Numbered from the stretch's first letter, positions 47,435-60,416 are shown. The stretch is 64,000 nt of DNA from Diphasiastrum complanatum (GCA_029204225.1 CM055093.1:35554870-35618869); one strand, 5' to 3'. Program-made: numbers and translations. The notes: generated by a model from the letters alone, not told the origin.

Positions 47435-50400
47435 TTCTTCCCTCCTTAAACTGCTTCTATCCTTAGAAGCTCTTCAAAACAGGAAAGAATTACTAGAACA
47501 GTTCCTTTAACTTTCAATATTAACCTAGGAAATTATTATCCTTAGTTCGACTTTAATATCAAACAAGTACTAAGAGATAATCAATTTTCCAATTGTTAAT
47601 CTCTGTTCTGGAGTACGACTCAAGTTTGAAAAAAGTACACTAAGCAATAATTTTCTCAACTAGGTTACACTCAACACAAGTTAGTAACATCACCTTCATG
47701 TAAAACACTTACATGAATCACTGAGTGAAATATTCCCTAACTTAGGAGATTAAAGTTAAAGAAAAGAAATAATAATTATAGTATGAAATTATCCACAAAC
47801 TCTGGCAGACAAAAAAGCTTCCAAGTACAACTATCCCTAGAATCCAATTCTAAGATATGATAATTCATTCTAATAGAATCTCTAGGAGAATCATTAAGAT
47901 AGAGAATGATTAAAACTCAACATTGAGTATCCCAAATACTCTTTTGAGTTAGACGCTCCAGTTTCTAGCATCATATGCAAGAAATAATAGCAACCATTCA
48001 TCTTAATAGACTTATCTGCCTCCTAATATAACTGGAGATCCAATCAAAAGAAAAAACTGTACTCAAGCATCTACAGACCATATACTGTAGCAGAATAGCA
48101 TCCACTAGATAAATTAAATTCTCCACAAAAATAAGATAACTTATCTTGTGAGAATATCTGTGAGATCCATAGGCTCTCAATAATATACTGGAGTAGAGAG
48201 ATTCAAAACACTGATCTGAATTCTTACCCAAATAATAGATCAAGTATCAATCATCACACTTAAGAATCATCACCATTCCTTTAAACCCTCTGACAATAAT
48301 TAAGTATCTATTTATGATCCGTCAATCATAAATACTTAGATTCATATACTTAGATTTGAGGGTCTCTGATTTTGTAAATAATTGGGATCTAGATTAAACC
48401 TCAAAATTTTCCAAAATACCCCACATTTGATCGAATGGTTCTCTTTTTTCCCATATCGCGACTAGGTACGAAAACACACCATTGATCATCAAATCTTTAC
48501 AGTCCTAGAATTCCCTTTCCAAAATTACCGATGTCCCATACCATCAACTTTTCCTTCCAAAAAATCCTTAACCGTCTTATCTGATATTCTAGAGATCTAT
48601 TGATCATCTCGCTGTCCTATAATCAATATAGGAAATTATCTCTTGTTCCCAAATACTGGAGAATCCATTTATTTGGATGGCTGGCATGCCTATCAGATGG
48701 ATACTACAAATCCACACCTTATTCTGTGATTTAGACAGAAGAATTAACATGGTTTCAATATTGCATTCTGATCCTTACAGGTTAATGATAAGCTTCAAAT
48801 CCCTCTGGGTCCAAGAGCATTAACTCAAGGGACAAGCTACTATCATTTAACAGATCCAATGTAATCCATATATCAGATGTTGCTTCTAACATCACAATTG
48901 ACATCCAAAACTGCGGATAACTCAATGGTCACAAAGATATTAGTTATGAATTCAACTAAATGAATCCTACCCAGGAAATTAATATCCGATATTAAGCAAT
49001 TATTTACTGGGATTGCTAAAATCCTAATTGCGAAATACATTTTCCAATCACACTTACTACCTCTGATGTCCACTTTTCTTCCCTCAGAATTTTCAGTCCC
49101 TTGAAAATCTTTCAGCTAAGGTATCAAGAAGACATAATGACATTAGTAAATGTTTAAAATTAATTACTGTAGGAAAAAATCTGAAACAATTTCATTTCTA
49201 TCCTATACCTGGGCTGAATAACTGATATACCCAAAATCATATAGTAGTATGAAAACACCACTAGTCTGATCTTTTGAATATAATTCACTTTAGGATTTAA
49301 CTGGAAATGAAATCTATTTTTTATTAATTCCTATTATTACGATTTTTTCAATAAAATTGGACTGTTCTCCCTTTTCACTTACTGGCTTAAGAATTACTTC
49401 ATTAAAGCTATCTGTAATTAATGGGAAATAACATTTGGATTTGGGTACTTTCTACACTGTATTCACTCCAAATAATTTTTGTCGAATAAATAATTACCTC
49501 CAAATATTATGAGTTTTTCACCATTGATTATTTAACACGTATCTCAAAAGCTTTGGTTTATTCCATTTTAATGACCAAAATCATCAAAACCACAATAGCC
49601 AACTGATCGGTGTTCCACCGATTTGAAAAGGAGAAAACCCAAAGAAACATAATTTAAAGCCATTTACTGGGAGTACCAATACTCCAGAGCTAATTGGTTA
49701 AATAGCATAGTACCAAGGAAACGAGTTCCTATATTGGGTATATGCCTGAGAACCGTACCGTTTCGTCAAGATTGGCTTAGAAAGATTATCTCCAAAAAAC
49801 CAATTAATACAGCTTGATCACTGATACAACGATACCAAAGTTCTACAAAAACAATTTGGGCTTATGATAAGGTCTTACACATGCAAATTGTTCATGGAAA
49901 AGAAAAATTTAATTCACTTCTTCCAACCAGGAAGCAATATCCAAAACCAAGTTTACAGCATTGACTACCGAGCCCCACCAGAGTTCCACAAACTAGGTGC
50001 TAGTAACTTAAATTTATTGCTTCGAAATTCCAATTTGAAACCAACTTTTAAGTTACAACATGTCAATCCCCTATAAATCCTTGGTCAACCGACATGTAAT
50101 AAGCACCCATACCAATAGCCATAAAAGAAAATAGGTTGGGCGACTTTTTATCTAATGCTAAAAGGTGAAGTTCGGGTTCTTTACTATGATGCATATTAAT
50201 GTGTACATAGAGGCCACCAAATACCTTACAAGATTTAAAAAAAAAAAAAAAACCCTAAAGGTCAAAAAATTAGCTCCCAAACCCTAACTTCATACACGGT
50301 CGCCTACAATCAACCAGTTCGCACACGAGTTCCCAACCTTACAGACATGCAGCAGCCGACTACTGAGGCGCCGCTCTGAGCTATTAATCCTGGTGATCCA

Positions 50401-51603
50401 GTCCTTTCCCAAGCAAACGCATCTGATCCATCAACCCAGCCTCAAAGAGGTATGGATACTCCCACTACTAGCAAAAAGATGCAAGGGAAAAAATGCGTTG
50501 CTACAGCCAGCAAACCCAGCTCCCAGGCTGTTGGACCGCGTTGAATCACTACTGATTGAAAATGAGTATCTTACAATTGCTCAGAGATGTGCCTCATGCA
50601 GAAGGAGAACGAGTCTACTACCACTGCTACAGGTTTCAATCGCACTGGCCAAGAAGGAAAAATACATTCATTAAGGTTGTTACTGCTGCTCGGATTTCAT
50701 TCTTTGCTTTACAAGTTGGATTTCATTGCAACTAAGCACTACCTTCTTGCAACCAGGAGCTCCATCACCTCTCATACTAAGATCTTCCATGAACTTTTAC
50801 GGCCTTCATGAATAGCGTGAATAACCCTGCATAACACTGCCGGAATATATTGGCAGATGCAGGTATCAAATCCACCTACATGGAAATCATTTAACAGAAG
50901 TTCAAGAAGAATCCTACAACAAGGAACAGCAATTTGCAGGGAGCGCATTCAAGGAGTTGGATTCTGAGGTTATCCCCCCTGTTATCCTCATTTTCTGGAA
51001 CCCAACAGGTTTTCCCAACGCTTCTTAAAGCAAAAGTACAGAAATTAACATCCTGTTGATAAAATTTCTTAAATGTATCACGAGCCAGAGAAAATCTAGC
51101 CTGAAGCAGGCAGAAACCTACTTTCAGGAGATTCTTCTCACAGTGTTTCAACACTTAGAAAATTTCTAAACTTCACATGCTACTCATGGAATCCGCTAAT
51201 CCACTTACTTTTTGTTCAAAAACAGCCTGATAAATTGATTCACAATCGATTTACCCAGGAACAAAAGTTACATAACAGGATTCAGGATAATTGACATATG
51301 CTATCCATTTTACTTCTCAGCCAAGCAGAGTTTAACTAGGGAACACGCATCATAATCTTGAAAAACAGATTATTTGAAAACAAAAAAAAGCTTCCTCATA
51401 AAACAGGGAATTAAGAATGAATTCACATAGCTTCTCAGCATCTAAATCAAAAAATTGAGAATGTAGAAGAGCACTCTACCACCATATTTGACAAGCATGC
51501 TAACTCGAAACTAGTGAATCCAACACCAAACTCCTTTGAGAAAACTTTACTTCCATATCGATGAAGGCTGACTCTATCCTATCCAAAACCGCATCTTAGC
51601 CGG

Positions 51604-51615
51604 GCTCTGATACCA
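51604..51615 (-). promoter_or_regulatory. Primer-binding site of the LARD element
   Basis: GCTCTGATACCA, an exact complement of the tRNA-Met PBS TGGTATCAGAGC, one base from the LTR. Confidence 0.88.
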
Positions 51616-51616
51616 A

Positions 51617-52090
51617 TGTAAAGACCCTAAAGGATAACCCCTAAGATGAGGATAGGAGAACACAATAGAAGAGACTATGGAGCCAAACCGCCCAACCAAT
51701 CCTTGATCAAACCTAGATCTAGCCCCCAAGCCATGCCATGTGAAGCAAGAGGAGAAGAGATAAACTGGTAACCTAAACCCAATATCTCGACGGGAGAATC
51801 CCCACGTCCTTATATAGAGAGTAGAGTCCTGTGCATGTAACCATGCAATCTCCATGCAGGTCAACTATAAATAGATCACATCTCTTCATGCAGTCCTCCT
51901 GCCTATATCTGTCACACAGACATGCAATGCTCCAAATGTTTCAATTAGAGTGTTTGGGTCCTCTCAAGGTAATTAGTTACAAACTGGCCTTGACATGGAA
52001 TTAAATCATGGCGTGACCAATAATCTCGAGTACTGGAGGGCCGATCTACCATATTAGGACTATTCCAGGTCACCAAATATGGCCATAACA
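51617..52090 (-). repeat. 5' LTR of family F, copy 2
   Basis: 474 bp. Matches 46957-47434 closely, but lacks about six bases near its right end (TTAACCGAA-type segment replaced by ACC). A TATA box is at the equivalent place. Confidence 0.85.
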
Positions 52091-52240
52091 AAAAGGGCAA
52101 TGGAAAATTGGTTCTTGAGAAGATCCAGGGCATGGATCTCACATCTCTTCATCAACTCAAAGGATTCTATGATTATGAATTCATCATTCATGATCAAGAT
52201 GGCAAAAGTTTGGTTGGAGAAGACTACATGGAGCAAATCG
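52091..52240 (+). pseudogene. Unrecognised coding-like segment, right of LARD insertion
   Basis: After removal of one 5-bp duplication the frame ending SYERK at 46956 continues here as GNGKLVLEKIQGMDL, then LHQLKGFYDYEFIIHDQDGK and LVGEDYMEQIERKG. The segment has the composition of real coding sequence, but I do not recognise it. It passes into a Copia RT remnant near 52250. Confidence 0.4.
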
Positions 52241-52515
52241 AGAGGAAAGGGAGATCTCATTTGTGAGCTTATTGAGATTTTTTATGGACTCAAGAGAGCT
52301 GGATTTATCAGGTTTGATACTCATCTTCACCTATTCTACTTCATGTTGGATCGAAAGTTTGGGAATCTATCTTTTGATTTATGATGGTGACATTGTTTTC
52401 ACTAACCTTTGTGGAAATTCGAGATCAAGCATTGATGAGATCTTGTTGGATCTAGATCATATGTTTAGAGAGAGTATTTCCAGAGGTTTAGGTCTGAAGA
52501 TATTCATATCTTTAA
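52241..52515 (+). pseudogene. Decayed Copia RT fragment
   Basis: Shows FYGLKRAG (for LYGLKQA), then FGIYLLIYDGDIVFT (for YVDDI, with the first Asp displaced) and GNSRSSIDEILLDLDHMF. The frame changes once. No flanking Pol is present. It ends at the junction with the domain X segment. Confidence 0.6.
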
Positions 52516-52924
52516 TATCTTTGATGTTCAAGAGAAAGGTAAGCAAGTGGAAGCGACTCACTTTGCTTTACTCACATGTTTTGGAGAACCCTCTTGTGTA
52601 GATGATGGTATGCAAGTGGATATTGGTTCTCATGCTGTAAAATCAACTAATGGATCTGGAAAAGAGGTCTTGGTCAATGGCTTTGATGGTCAAGTGAAAC
52701 ATCAAGAGGGTGATCTCAAAGGGCTTCAACAACACAAAAAGGAAAGTGGCAATTTGGAGCTAGTCAAGAGCACTAAAGGAGGGTCATTTGGCAAAGATGT
52801 TTTGGATCTATTTTTGCAGGTGTTTAAAGACTCAAGTAAGGTTAGAGGAGCAACAAACAAGTGTTGTTCAAGTTTAGTTTACTTCTTCTATCTTATGTTT
52901 GAGCAATTTCATGTGAATGTGTGA
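52516..52924 (+). CDS. Family A Copia 3' ORF with domain X, copy 2
   Basis: An open frame preceded by the linker remnant EKGKQVE, then THF.LLTCFGEPSCVDDGMQVDIGSHA, NGSGKEVL, GFDGQV, NLELVKS and DLFLQVFKDSS, ending CCSSLVYFFYLMF. It aligns without any gap with 60634-60981 over 116 residues (about 79 identical by hand count). No conserved RT, RNase H or envelope motif is present. The function is unknown. The last dozen residues correspond to the start of the family A LTR in the other copy. No catalytic motif is evident. Confidence 0.5.
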
Positions 52925-52999
52925 AAATTGTCAAGATATGGTAAAACTAGCTACATTGGTTTGCATCCTTTTGATGTTGGAGTTGTACTAGCATTCTTG

Positions 53000-53041
53000 A
53001 AGAAACATAAGGTTTCTACCCACAAAGAGCTTCTAGCTTGT
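53000..53041 (+). repeat. Short direct repeat, left copy (LTR start remnant)
   Basis: AAGAAACATAAGGTTTCTAC and CCACAAAGAGCTTCTAGCTT are repeated at 55520-55560 with two differences. At the right copy this is the beginning of the 3' LTR-like region. Here only about 42 bp remain before integrase sequence starts. Confidence 0.8.
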
Positions 53042-55500
53042 CTGTAGGAGGTCCAAAGTACTACACTACCTTCATTGATGACTTCAACTTCATCCACAAC
53101 AAGTCTGAAACACTCGACAAATTTACGGAGTATGTAAACTGGGCTAAAAAGTGGACAAAGAAGAAAGTCAAGCAGATCAAAACTGATAGAGGAGGAGAAT
53201 ACATGTCCAACCGGTTCGTTAATTTTTGCAACAGTCAAGGAATCCTTCACAAAAAGACCACAACGTACACACCACAACATAATGGTGTTACTGAGAGAAA
53301 AAATAGGATTCTCATGGAAGCTGCAAGGTGTATGATGGCCTATTCTAAGGCATCGAGATCACTATGGGCCGAAGCAGTGGCTATGGCTGCTTGCCTCCAG
53401 AACCTGACAAGTAAATTGGACGTTCTTCACACAACTCCACATGAAGTGTGGTGGGGTACCAAGCCTAGTCTGACACATGTACGCATCTTTGGTTGTGTTG
53501 CATATGCACGTGTTCCTGAAAATCTTTGAAAGAAGTTGAAAAAAAATGTCAAGCAAGGATACCTTATAGTATATGACGTTCATTCATCATATTACAAGAT
53601 CTATATACCAGAGACTGATCAAGTAAAAACCGTCAGAGATATCAGATTCGATAAAGCAAGAACAATGGCTAACGAAGATCCAATTAGCTATGAGATTCTT
53701 GGCAAGCAATACTATAACCTACCTACATCGACAGAGGGAGTGGACCCTGAGAATTCAGATGAAGATGTTTGAATTCCAGACGATAGTTCGGATGACGAGC
53801 TATCGGACATGCAGCTTGTACCCAAGATGCTTGCTACACACAACAAAGACAAGACACTCGACATAGGCAAAGCCATCGAAGTGCCTACAGTATCTCCAAG
53901 AAGATCGACAAGAGAGAAAAGAGCACCAGTCAGATTTGTGCTTGACAATTGGGCTTCGACAATAGAGGATTTTGTAGATTCGGTGGTGAACCACAAACGT
54001 ATGATGAAGCCATCGGATAGTCCCGACCAGGACAAATGGATAGAAGCCATGGAGCAAGGGATGAACTCCATGAAGCTGAACCAGGTGTGGACACTTCAAC
54101 ATATCAGACAAGAGAAAGACTGTAAAGTGCAAATGGGATTACAAGTATATGTATGGACCTGATGGCAAAGCATCGAGATACAAGGCTAGACTGGTAGCAA
54201 AAGGATTTTCTCAGAAATATGGTGTTGACTACACCAAGACCTTCTCTTCAATCATAAAACACGCATCCATACGCTTGCTATTTGCATATGCAGTTGCATA
54301 TGATCTCAAGATCCACATAGTAGACGAGAAGACCGCCTTCCAACATGGAGAATTGAATGAGGAGGTCTACATGGACCAACCACCAAGATTTATCTGCAAA
54401 TCTTTTGCCAACTAAACCTGTCGAATGCACAAGAGCATGTACAAACTAAAGTAATCTACGCAGCAGTGGTATAAGAAGAAGGATCACGCTCTCCAATCCT
54501 TGGGTTTCCAACCATTGATGGTCGATTACAACATTTATGTGAAGGTCACAGATGGAGAAATCATAATCATAGGTGCCTATGTAGATGACACATTGATTTT
54601 GTCCAGAAGCGACAATCTAATTGCGCAGGTGAAGAACATTATTTCGAGGCACTTTGAAATATTGAACCTATGGGAAGCAAGATGCTACCTAGGGTTGCAG
54701 ATCGACAGAGATCTTGACAAAGGGAAGTTGTATCTTCACCAGTCAAGGTATATCCAGAAAATCTTTGACGTTTTTCAAATGTCAGACTACAAAGGAGGTA
54801 ACACTCCAATGATGTCAGGAACAGTTCTGACAAAGGAGGACTATTCGCAAAACACAGAAGAACAAAAAGCTATGCTGAACATGCCCTACAGGAGGTTGAT
54901 CGGATCATTGATGTACTTGGTAGACAATACATGTCCTGAAATTGCCTATGTAGTGTTCAAAATGAGCTAATTCAACATCATTCCAAGCCCTAAGCACTGG
55001 AAGATTGCCAAAAGGATCCTGCAATATCTTCAACAGACGAAGGATTATGGGTTGTGTTACTCCCATGATGAAGGACTCCAAATAGAGTCCTACAATGACT
55101 TTGCATGATAGCAGCCAATGCAATCGTTATTTGGATCAACAGAAAGTAGACAATAGCTGTCCAATCATCCTACAAGGCAAAATATGTTGCTCTAGCAAAA
55201 ATGGCTAATGAGCTGACATGGCTCAAACAATTTCTAGATGGTTTGGGAGAAAGCACCAACAAGCCACTGATCCTACACATGGACAACACATCTACAATAC
55301 ATTTGACAAAGGATCCCATGTTTCACTCAAGAACGAAACACATTGCTATCAAGTATCACTTGATTAGGGATCTGGTTGAGAGAAACGAGTTGAAGACTGT
55401 TTTCAATCCAACCAAATAGATGGTGGTTGATACCTTCACTAAGCCCTTGGATAAGGGAATGTGTGAGAAGTAGAGAGCTAATCTAGGTCACAAGACTACC
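53038..55500 (+). pseudogene. Copia integrase-RT-RNase H, broken (family G)
   Basis: The integrase starts inside the core (GPKYYTTFIDDFN). The second Asp (IKTDRGGEY) and Glu (NGVTERKNR) are present, but the first catalytic Asp is lost with the 5' part. The tail YLIVYDVHSSYYKIYIPETD and a linker follow. RT then has SRYKARLVAKGFSQKYGVDYTKTFS, EKTAFQHGELNEEVYMDQPP, AYVDDTLILSRSD (54578), CYLGLQI and RRLIGSLMYL. RNase H follows: DNTSTIHLTKDPMFHSRTKHIAIKYHLIRD near 55285-55375, then FTKPLDKG. About six stops or shifts occur. Gag and protease are absent. Confidence 0.85.
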
Positions 55501-55517
55501 CCGCTTTGAGAGGGAGC

Positions 55518-56650
55518 TAAAGAAACATAAGGTTTCTACCCACAAAGCACTTCTAGCTTGTGACTTCAAATCTATAAAAATACACGAGAAAATGCCACAA
55601 GCAAAAATTGCAACGACACCGCAAAGGGCCAGCATGCGGTTCCTCATGACTCTAAGTTTCGAAGGGAACAAATTGCAACCTACAGGACCGCAAGCTCAAA
55701 GTTGCAATGACCAATGGGCAACCGCATCGTAGGCGACCACATGGTCTCATGAAACGAACTCAACAAAGCCACTGAAGGCAACCACAAGGTCAAGGTTGCA
55801 AAGACCAATGAGCGACGGCAAGATCCTACGGACCACAACATGCAGAAGCGAAAAGTCAATCTTGTGAAGACCAATGAAGCAAAGGGAGAAACTGCAAGGC
55901 CTCACCCACCGCTCATTACGGAGCGATGCCAAGGGAGAAACCGCAAGGACTCACCTACGCTCACTACAAAGCGAAGCCAAGGGAAACGACCGGGAACTAC
56001 AAGGCTTCAGCATGCGGTTCCTTACGAAACCAAACCACCAGGGGAACGAAAGTAGCCACCATGCGATACGGCTCATGACCGTGCAGAACCACAAACTAAC
56101 GATTGCGGTCACAGACGACTACACAAAAATGGCGGATCTTCATGACCCATGCACAAGGAAGATCAACCAAAGTACCAGATGGACAATGAACTCCACGGAC
56201 AACAACAACGTCAAACTAAAAGTCGTTAGAAATGTGCTAATCCAGTTCTTATAATCTGATGATTAACTTAAGACCACTCGCTGTGTTTCTATATAACGAG
56301 ATGAACGCGAAAGAGATGGTTGAGCAATTGATGAGTAGTATGCGTCTGCTAGTAAGCGAGACCAGTTAATTCATAAGAGACAGAGATCCTCTTGCGTCAA
56401 CGTGGTATGCGGTATGCCAAGTTAGTGCTCAAAAACTCATTGATGTAATACATATGTTTTTGCACATCTCGTTCCCTTGTATAATCTTGAATGCTTGATG
56501 CTAGTTTGTTGTTCATGTTCATTTAGCTTTCATCTTTCATTCCGCACTAAGGCTCACTTATCTGAATGCTTTATAAATCAACAGTAGGTCAGCAGTGTCT
56601 GTCTACACCTTGGAAGAGGATCGATCTTTAGGATGCATCAACCACATATA
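55518..56650 (+). mobile_element. Probable 3' LTR of family G (right end unresolved)
   Basis: Begins after a purine-rich GAGAGGGAGC with the direct-repeat sequence AAGAAACATAAGG. The first 700 bp are much richer in G+C than the rest of the window and hold degenerate repeats of 'aagggagaaaccgcaaggactcac' and 'aaggttgcaaagaccaatga' type. A TATA-like box (CTATATAACG) is near 56290. I could not find a clear CA end. Confidence 0.5.
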
Positions 56651-57174
56651 AGAGCTCGACTCTATCTGGACAAAATAGGAATCAAGATAGAAAGCGCATT
56701 GTCAGTTTTTTTCTTATAGTAGATTCAAACAGTTCGTTACTAGCGCATTTCCAATGGAGGCTCATTAATGGAGTTTTACGGTGGAGACATATAAAAAAAG
56801 GACAAAGTTGGAGGAGAAAAGCAAGCAAGTGGTCATCACTCACATTTATTGTTTGTTGCTGTTATTTTCCAGAGATTTCAAAGTTTATAGCATGGAGGAA
56901 TCATCTCATTTACATTCTATTTGGTTCTTCATGTTCTAGTTACATCTTGATGTGTAAAATTGATGTAAGAAACAGTGAAGCATCCAAAGTGGAAACTATT
57001 CTCTATATCAATTATGGAAGCTACTTTAGAACATTGAAAGGAGATCTATATTTAGGATGGAGATCATTCTAAAGTTAGATCAAAGTAGGATGGTTAAAAC
57101 TATGCGTTTCGTTGACCAGGATGCGATGATGCTTCGTCTTGAATTTTTCCAGATCTACTCGAGTTGTGAGGGAG
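56651..57174. other. No gene recognised
   Basis: AT-rich noncoding sequence between the family G LTR-like region and the family A element. The last bases (TTGTGAGGGAG) look like a polypurine tract, which suggests the following LTR may once have been a 3' LTR. Confidence 0.4.
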
Positions 57175-57898
<724 letters not shown>

Positions 57899-58313
57899 AG
57901 TAGTACACCCTTTAAGGATCCATTATTGAGAGAGAAAACACATTTTTTGATCTTGCATATCAAGTTTTAGACAATTGCATGTAGATTTTGAAATATTCAA
58001 TTGTGATTTTGTCAAAACCCTGATTTTGATTGGATCTCTAGATTGTGATGTTACTGAACTTTATTTGAGTGTGTTTCAATCTTAGGAAGTGGCAAGAGTC
58101 ATTAGATTGAGGATACATCATAGGTTGATCGAAATTTCACCATTCTATGTGTTGATTTGCTTGGTATAAGTGCTAGAAGAAAATTGAGAGCTTCCATATC
58201 TTTGTGATCTCTTTTTGAAAACATTTTTTGTTGTTCAAAAGAGTGCTTTTTGCATTGGAACAGGTTGAAAGAGAGGATCAGTTCATTGCTACAAGGCTAC
58301 ATCAAGTGGATTC
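57899..58313 (+). other. Untranslated leader of family A copy 1
   Basis: Noncoding sequence between LTR and Gag. TTTTGTCAAAACCCTGATTT (about 58000) matches the leader fragment at 35510-35545. No intact PBS is seen. Confidence 0.55.
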
Positions 58314-58860
58314 ATGTTGGAAGGCAATGATAGGCTTACCTCAAGAAACTATCCATTGTGGAAAGTGAGGATGGAATCACTTCTTGAGATGAATGATGTT
58401 TTGGATATTGTTGTAGGTTTGGAGGAAAGACCAGCAACACAACAAGATCAAGTGAGGTATGAGAAGAGAGCTAAGAAATCTCTATACATGATCAAGATGA
58501 ATGTTACCAATGAACTTCTCAAGGAAGTTGGTAAGAGTACTTCATCAAAGGATGCTTGAGATTCATTAAAGAAGCTCTATGAATCCAAGTCTACTTCTAG
58601 AGTGTTGACTCTAAGAAGGTAAATCTTTTAATGTTTGAAAAAGAGTGAAGAAAGTCCAAATACTTTTATTTTGAGAGTGAATGCTTTGAATGATGAGTTA
58701 GCTTGCATTAATGAGAGCACTAAGGAAGGAGAGCTTGTTCAAGTTATTCTTAATGGATTGTTGGATGCTCATGCTAACATTGTTCAAAGTATTACCATTC
58801 AAAAGACTTTGCCAAGTTTGATTGATCTTCAAGAGATCATGATCAATGAAGAATAGAGGC
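58314..58860 (+). pseudogene. Copia Gag, family A copy 1
   Basis: Starts near ATG 58314 with EGNDRLTSRNYPLWKVRMES, then YMIKMNVTNELLKEV and SSKDA. It is interrupted by TGA where Trp is expected (58557-58559), then a frameshift. Gag resumes with NTFILRVNALNDELACINES and ELVQVILNGLLDAHANIVQS, ending at a TAG near 58855. Confidence 0.82.
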
Positions 58861-59260
58861 TTCAAGCAAGAGGTGGACATTCACCAACATCTCAAGTTGG
58901 AGAGGAGGCTATGTTCATCAAGGAAAAAAGAAAAAGCAAGTGGTCTATAGGTCAAGATCAAGGGGAGACTTGTTCAAATGGCGAAAGAAAGATAGATCAA
59001 ATCTCAAGTGCTTCTATTGTGGCATCAAAGGACACTTTGCAAGTGAGTGCTACAAGAAGAAGAGAGATCAAGGAGACAAGCAAGGTAATCTTACTCTTGA
59101 TGAGGATGGTTTGGATGTGCAAGATGCAAATGATGATGCTTTTGTGATGTCTTCATGTATGCTTGCTAATGATGGAGATCTAGATCCATGGTGGATTGAT
59201 ACTGGAGCAAGTTCACACATGACTTTTCACAAAGAGTATTTCACTTCTTTGTTGGCATAG
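58861..59260 (+). pseudogene. Copia Gag tail and aspartic protease, family A copy 1
   Basis: Contains the zinc knuckle CFYCGIKGHFASEC (about 59009-59050, all ligands kept), an acidic linker with DEDGLDVQDANDDA, and the protease motif PWWIDTGASSHMTFHKEYF with the catalytic Asp near 59200. The frame ends at 59260 with a stop; the protease C-terminus continues in other frames to about 59500. Confidence 0.8.
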
Positions 59261-59574
59261 AGATGACAAGAGGGTGATCTAAACGACCAATGATGGTGAG
59301 TGTGTAATCAAAGGGATTGGCACAATTCCTATTTCTCTTTCTACAAATAGGAATGTTCATTTGAAGGAAGTCTTGTTCATACCTTCCATTACCAAGAATT
59401 TACTTAGTGTGAGTCAATTTCTAAGTAAAGGTTTCAAAGTTGAGTTTGATGGAGATGCTTGCATGATCAAAAGGAAGGATATCTTGATTGCAAAAGTTGG
59501 AAGGTGAAAGGCAAGAGAAGGTGTTCAAACTAGATGCTTGTGTTATCGCTAACTAAGCTAGTTTTGTAGCAAGT

Positions 59575-60416
59575 GAGGATATACCTACTCAAGAGGTTTG
59601 GCATAAATGGATGGGGCACCTCAACTTCAAGTCATTGGAAGTAATGGCTAGAAAGCAAGTTGTGATTGGTCTTCCAAGTTCCTTAAAAAGTATCAATCAT
59701 GTTTGTGAGTCTTGTGCTTTGTCAAATTCACATAGACTACCTTATGCTAGATCTACATCTAGATCTAGAAAGTCTTTTGAAGTTGTACATTCGGATATTC
59801 ATGGAATTACTACAACTAGCAATAGTGGAGCTAAGATGTATGTAACTTTCATTGTTGATTTTAGTAGATTTTGTGGATCTATCTATTAAAGAGCAAAGAT
59901 GAAGTGTATGATGTCTTTGTTAAGTTCAAGAATGCAAGGGAGAACCAATTTCCCACAAGGATCAAGTGCCTAAGGAGTGACACTGGTGGAGAGTACATAT
60001 CTACCAAGTTTAAGGCCTTTTGTGATGAGCATGGGATCAAGAGAGAGTATACAACACTAAGGACCAAACAAAATGGAGTGGCTGAAAGAAAGAATAGGAC
60101 TTTATGTGAAAGTGCTACAGCCATGAGGTTAAGTGCTAACCTTGATAAGCCATTTTGGGATCAAGATTTGTTGTGTGCTAATTTCTTGTGCAATAGGTGG
60201 TCGAGTGCTATTTTGGATGGAAGGACAGCTTTTGAGATGCTATTCAAAAGGAGGCTGAGTGTCAACTTTCTTAGAACTTTTGGATGCACATGCTATGTCA
60301 ACATTACCCTTGTTGATAGGACAAAGGAGGATCCATCTTCATGGAAAGATATATTTGTTGGATATAGTGAGGTGAGTAAGCCTACAAGATTTAAATTCCT
60401 TCTACTAACAAGGTGA
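59575..60416 (+). pseudogene. Copia GAG-pre-integrase and integrase, family A copy 1
   Basis: EVWHKWMGHLNFKSLEVMAR gives the His ligands and CESC the Cys ligands of the zinc domain. The core keeps the catalytic set: VHSDIHG, RSDTGGEY and NGVAERKNR. One frameshift near 59875 separates the first Asp from the rest. The C-terminal part reads TFGCTCYVNITLVDRTKEDPSS then VGYSEVSKPT, ending in a shift. Compare with 32881-34017, where both Asp residues are Gly. Confidence 0.85.

Larger units (their letters stand above)
46957..52090 (-). mobile_element. Complete LARD-like LTR retrotransposon, family F, copy 2
   Basis: 5134 bp, minus orientation. 3' LTR 46957-47434, PPT complement TTCTTCCCTCCTT 47435-47447, noncoding body, PBS complement GCTCTGATACCA 51604-51615, 5' LTR 51617-52090. 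LTRs start TGTTAAGACC or TGTAAAGACC and end GGCCATAACA. They differ at a small number of sites (roughly 3-5% by eye). Flanks are GAAAG and AAAAG, a 5-bp target duplication with one mismatch. No Gag or Pol motif appears in the 4.1-kb body, so it must depend on another element. It splits an unrecognised coding-like segment. Confidence 0.85.

Noticed and set aside
50393-50811. Plus-strand frames of 93 and 74 codons inside the LARD
   Set aside because: Opposite strand to the element, no recognisable domain, and composition like the surrounding noncoding body.
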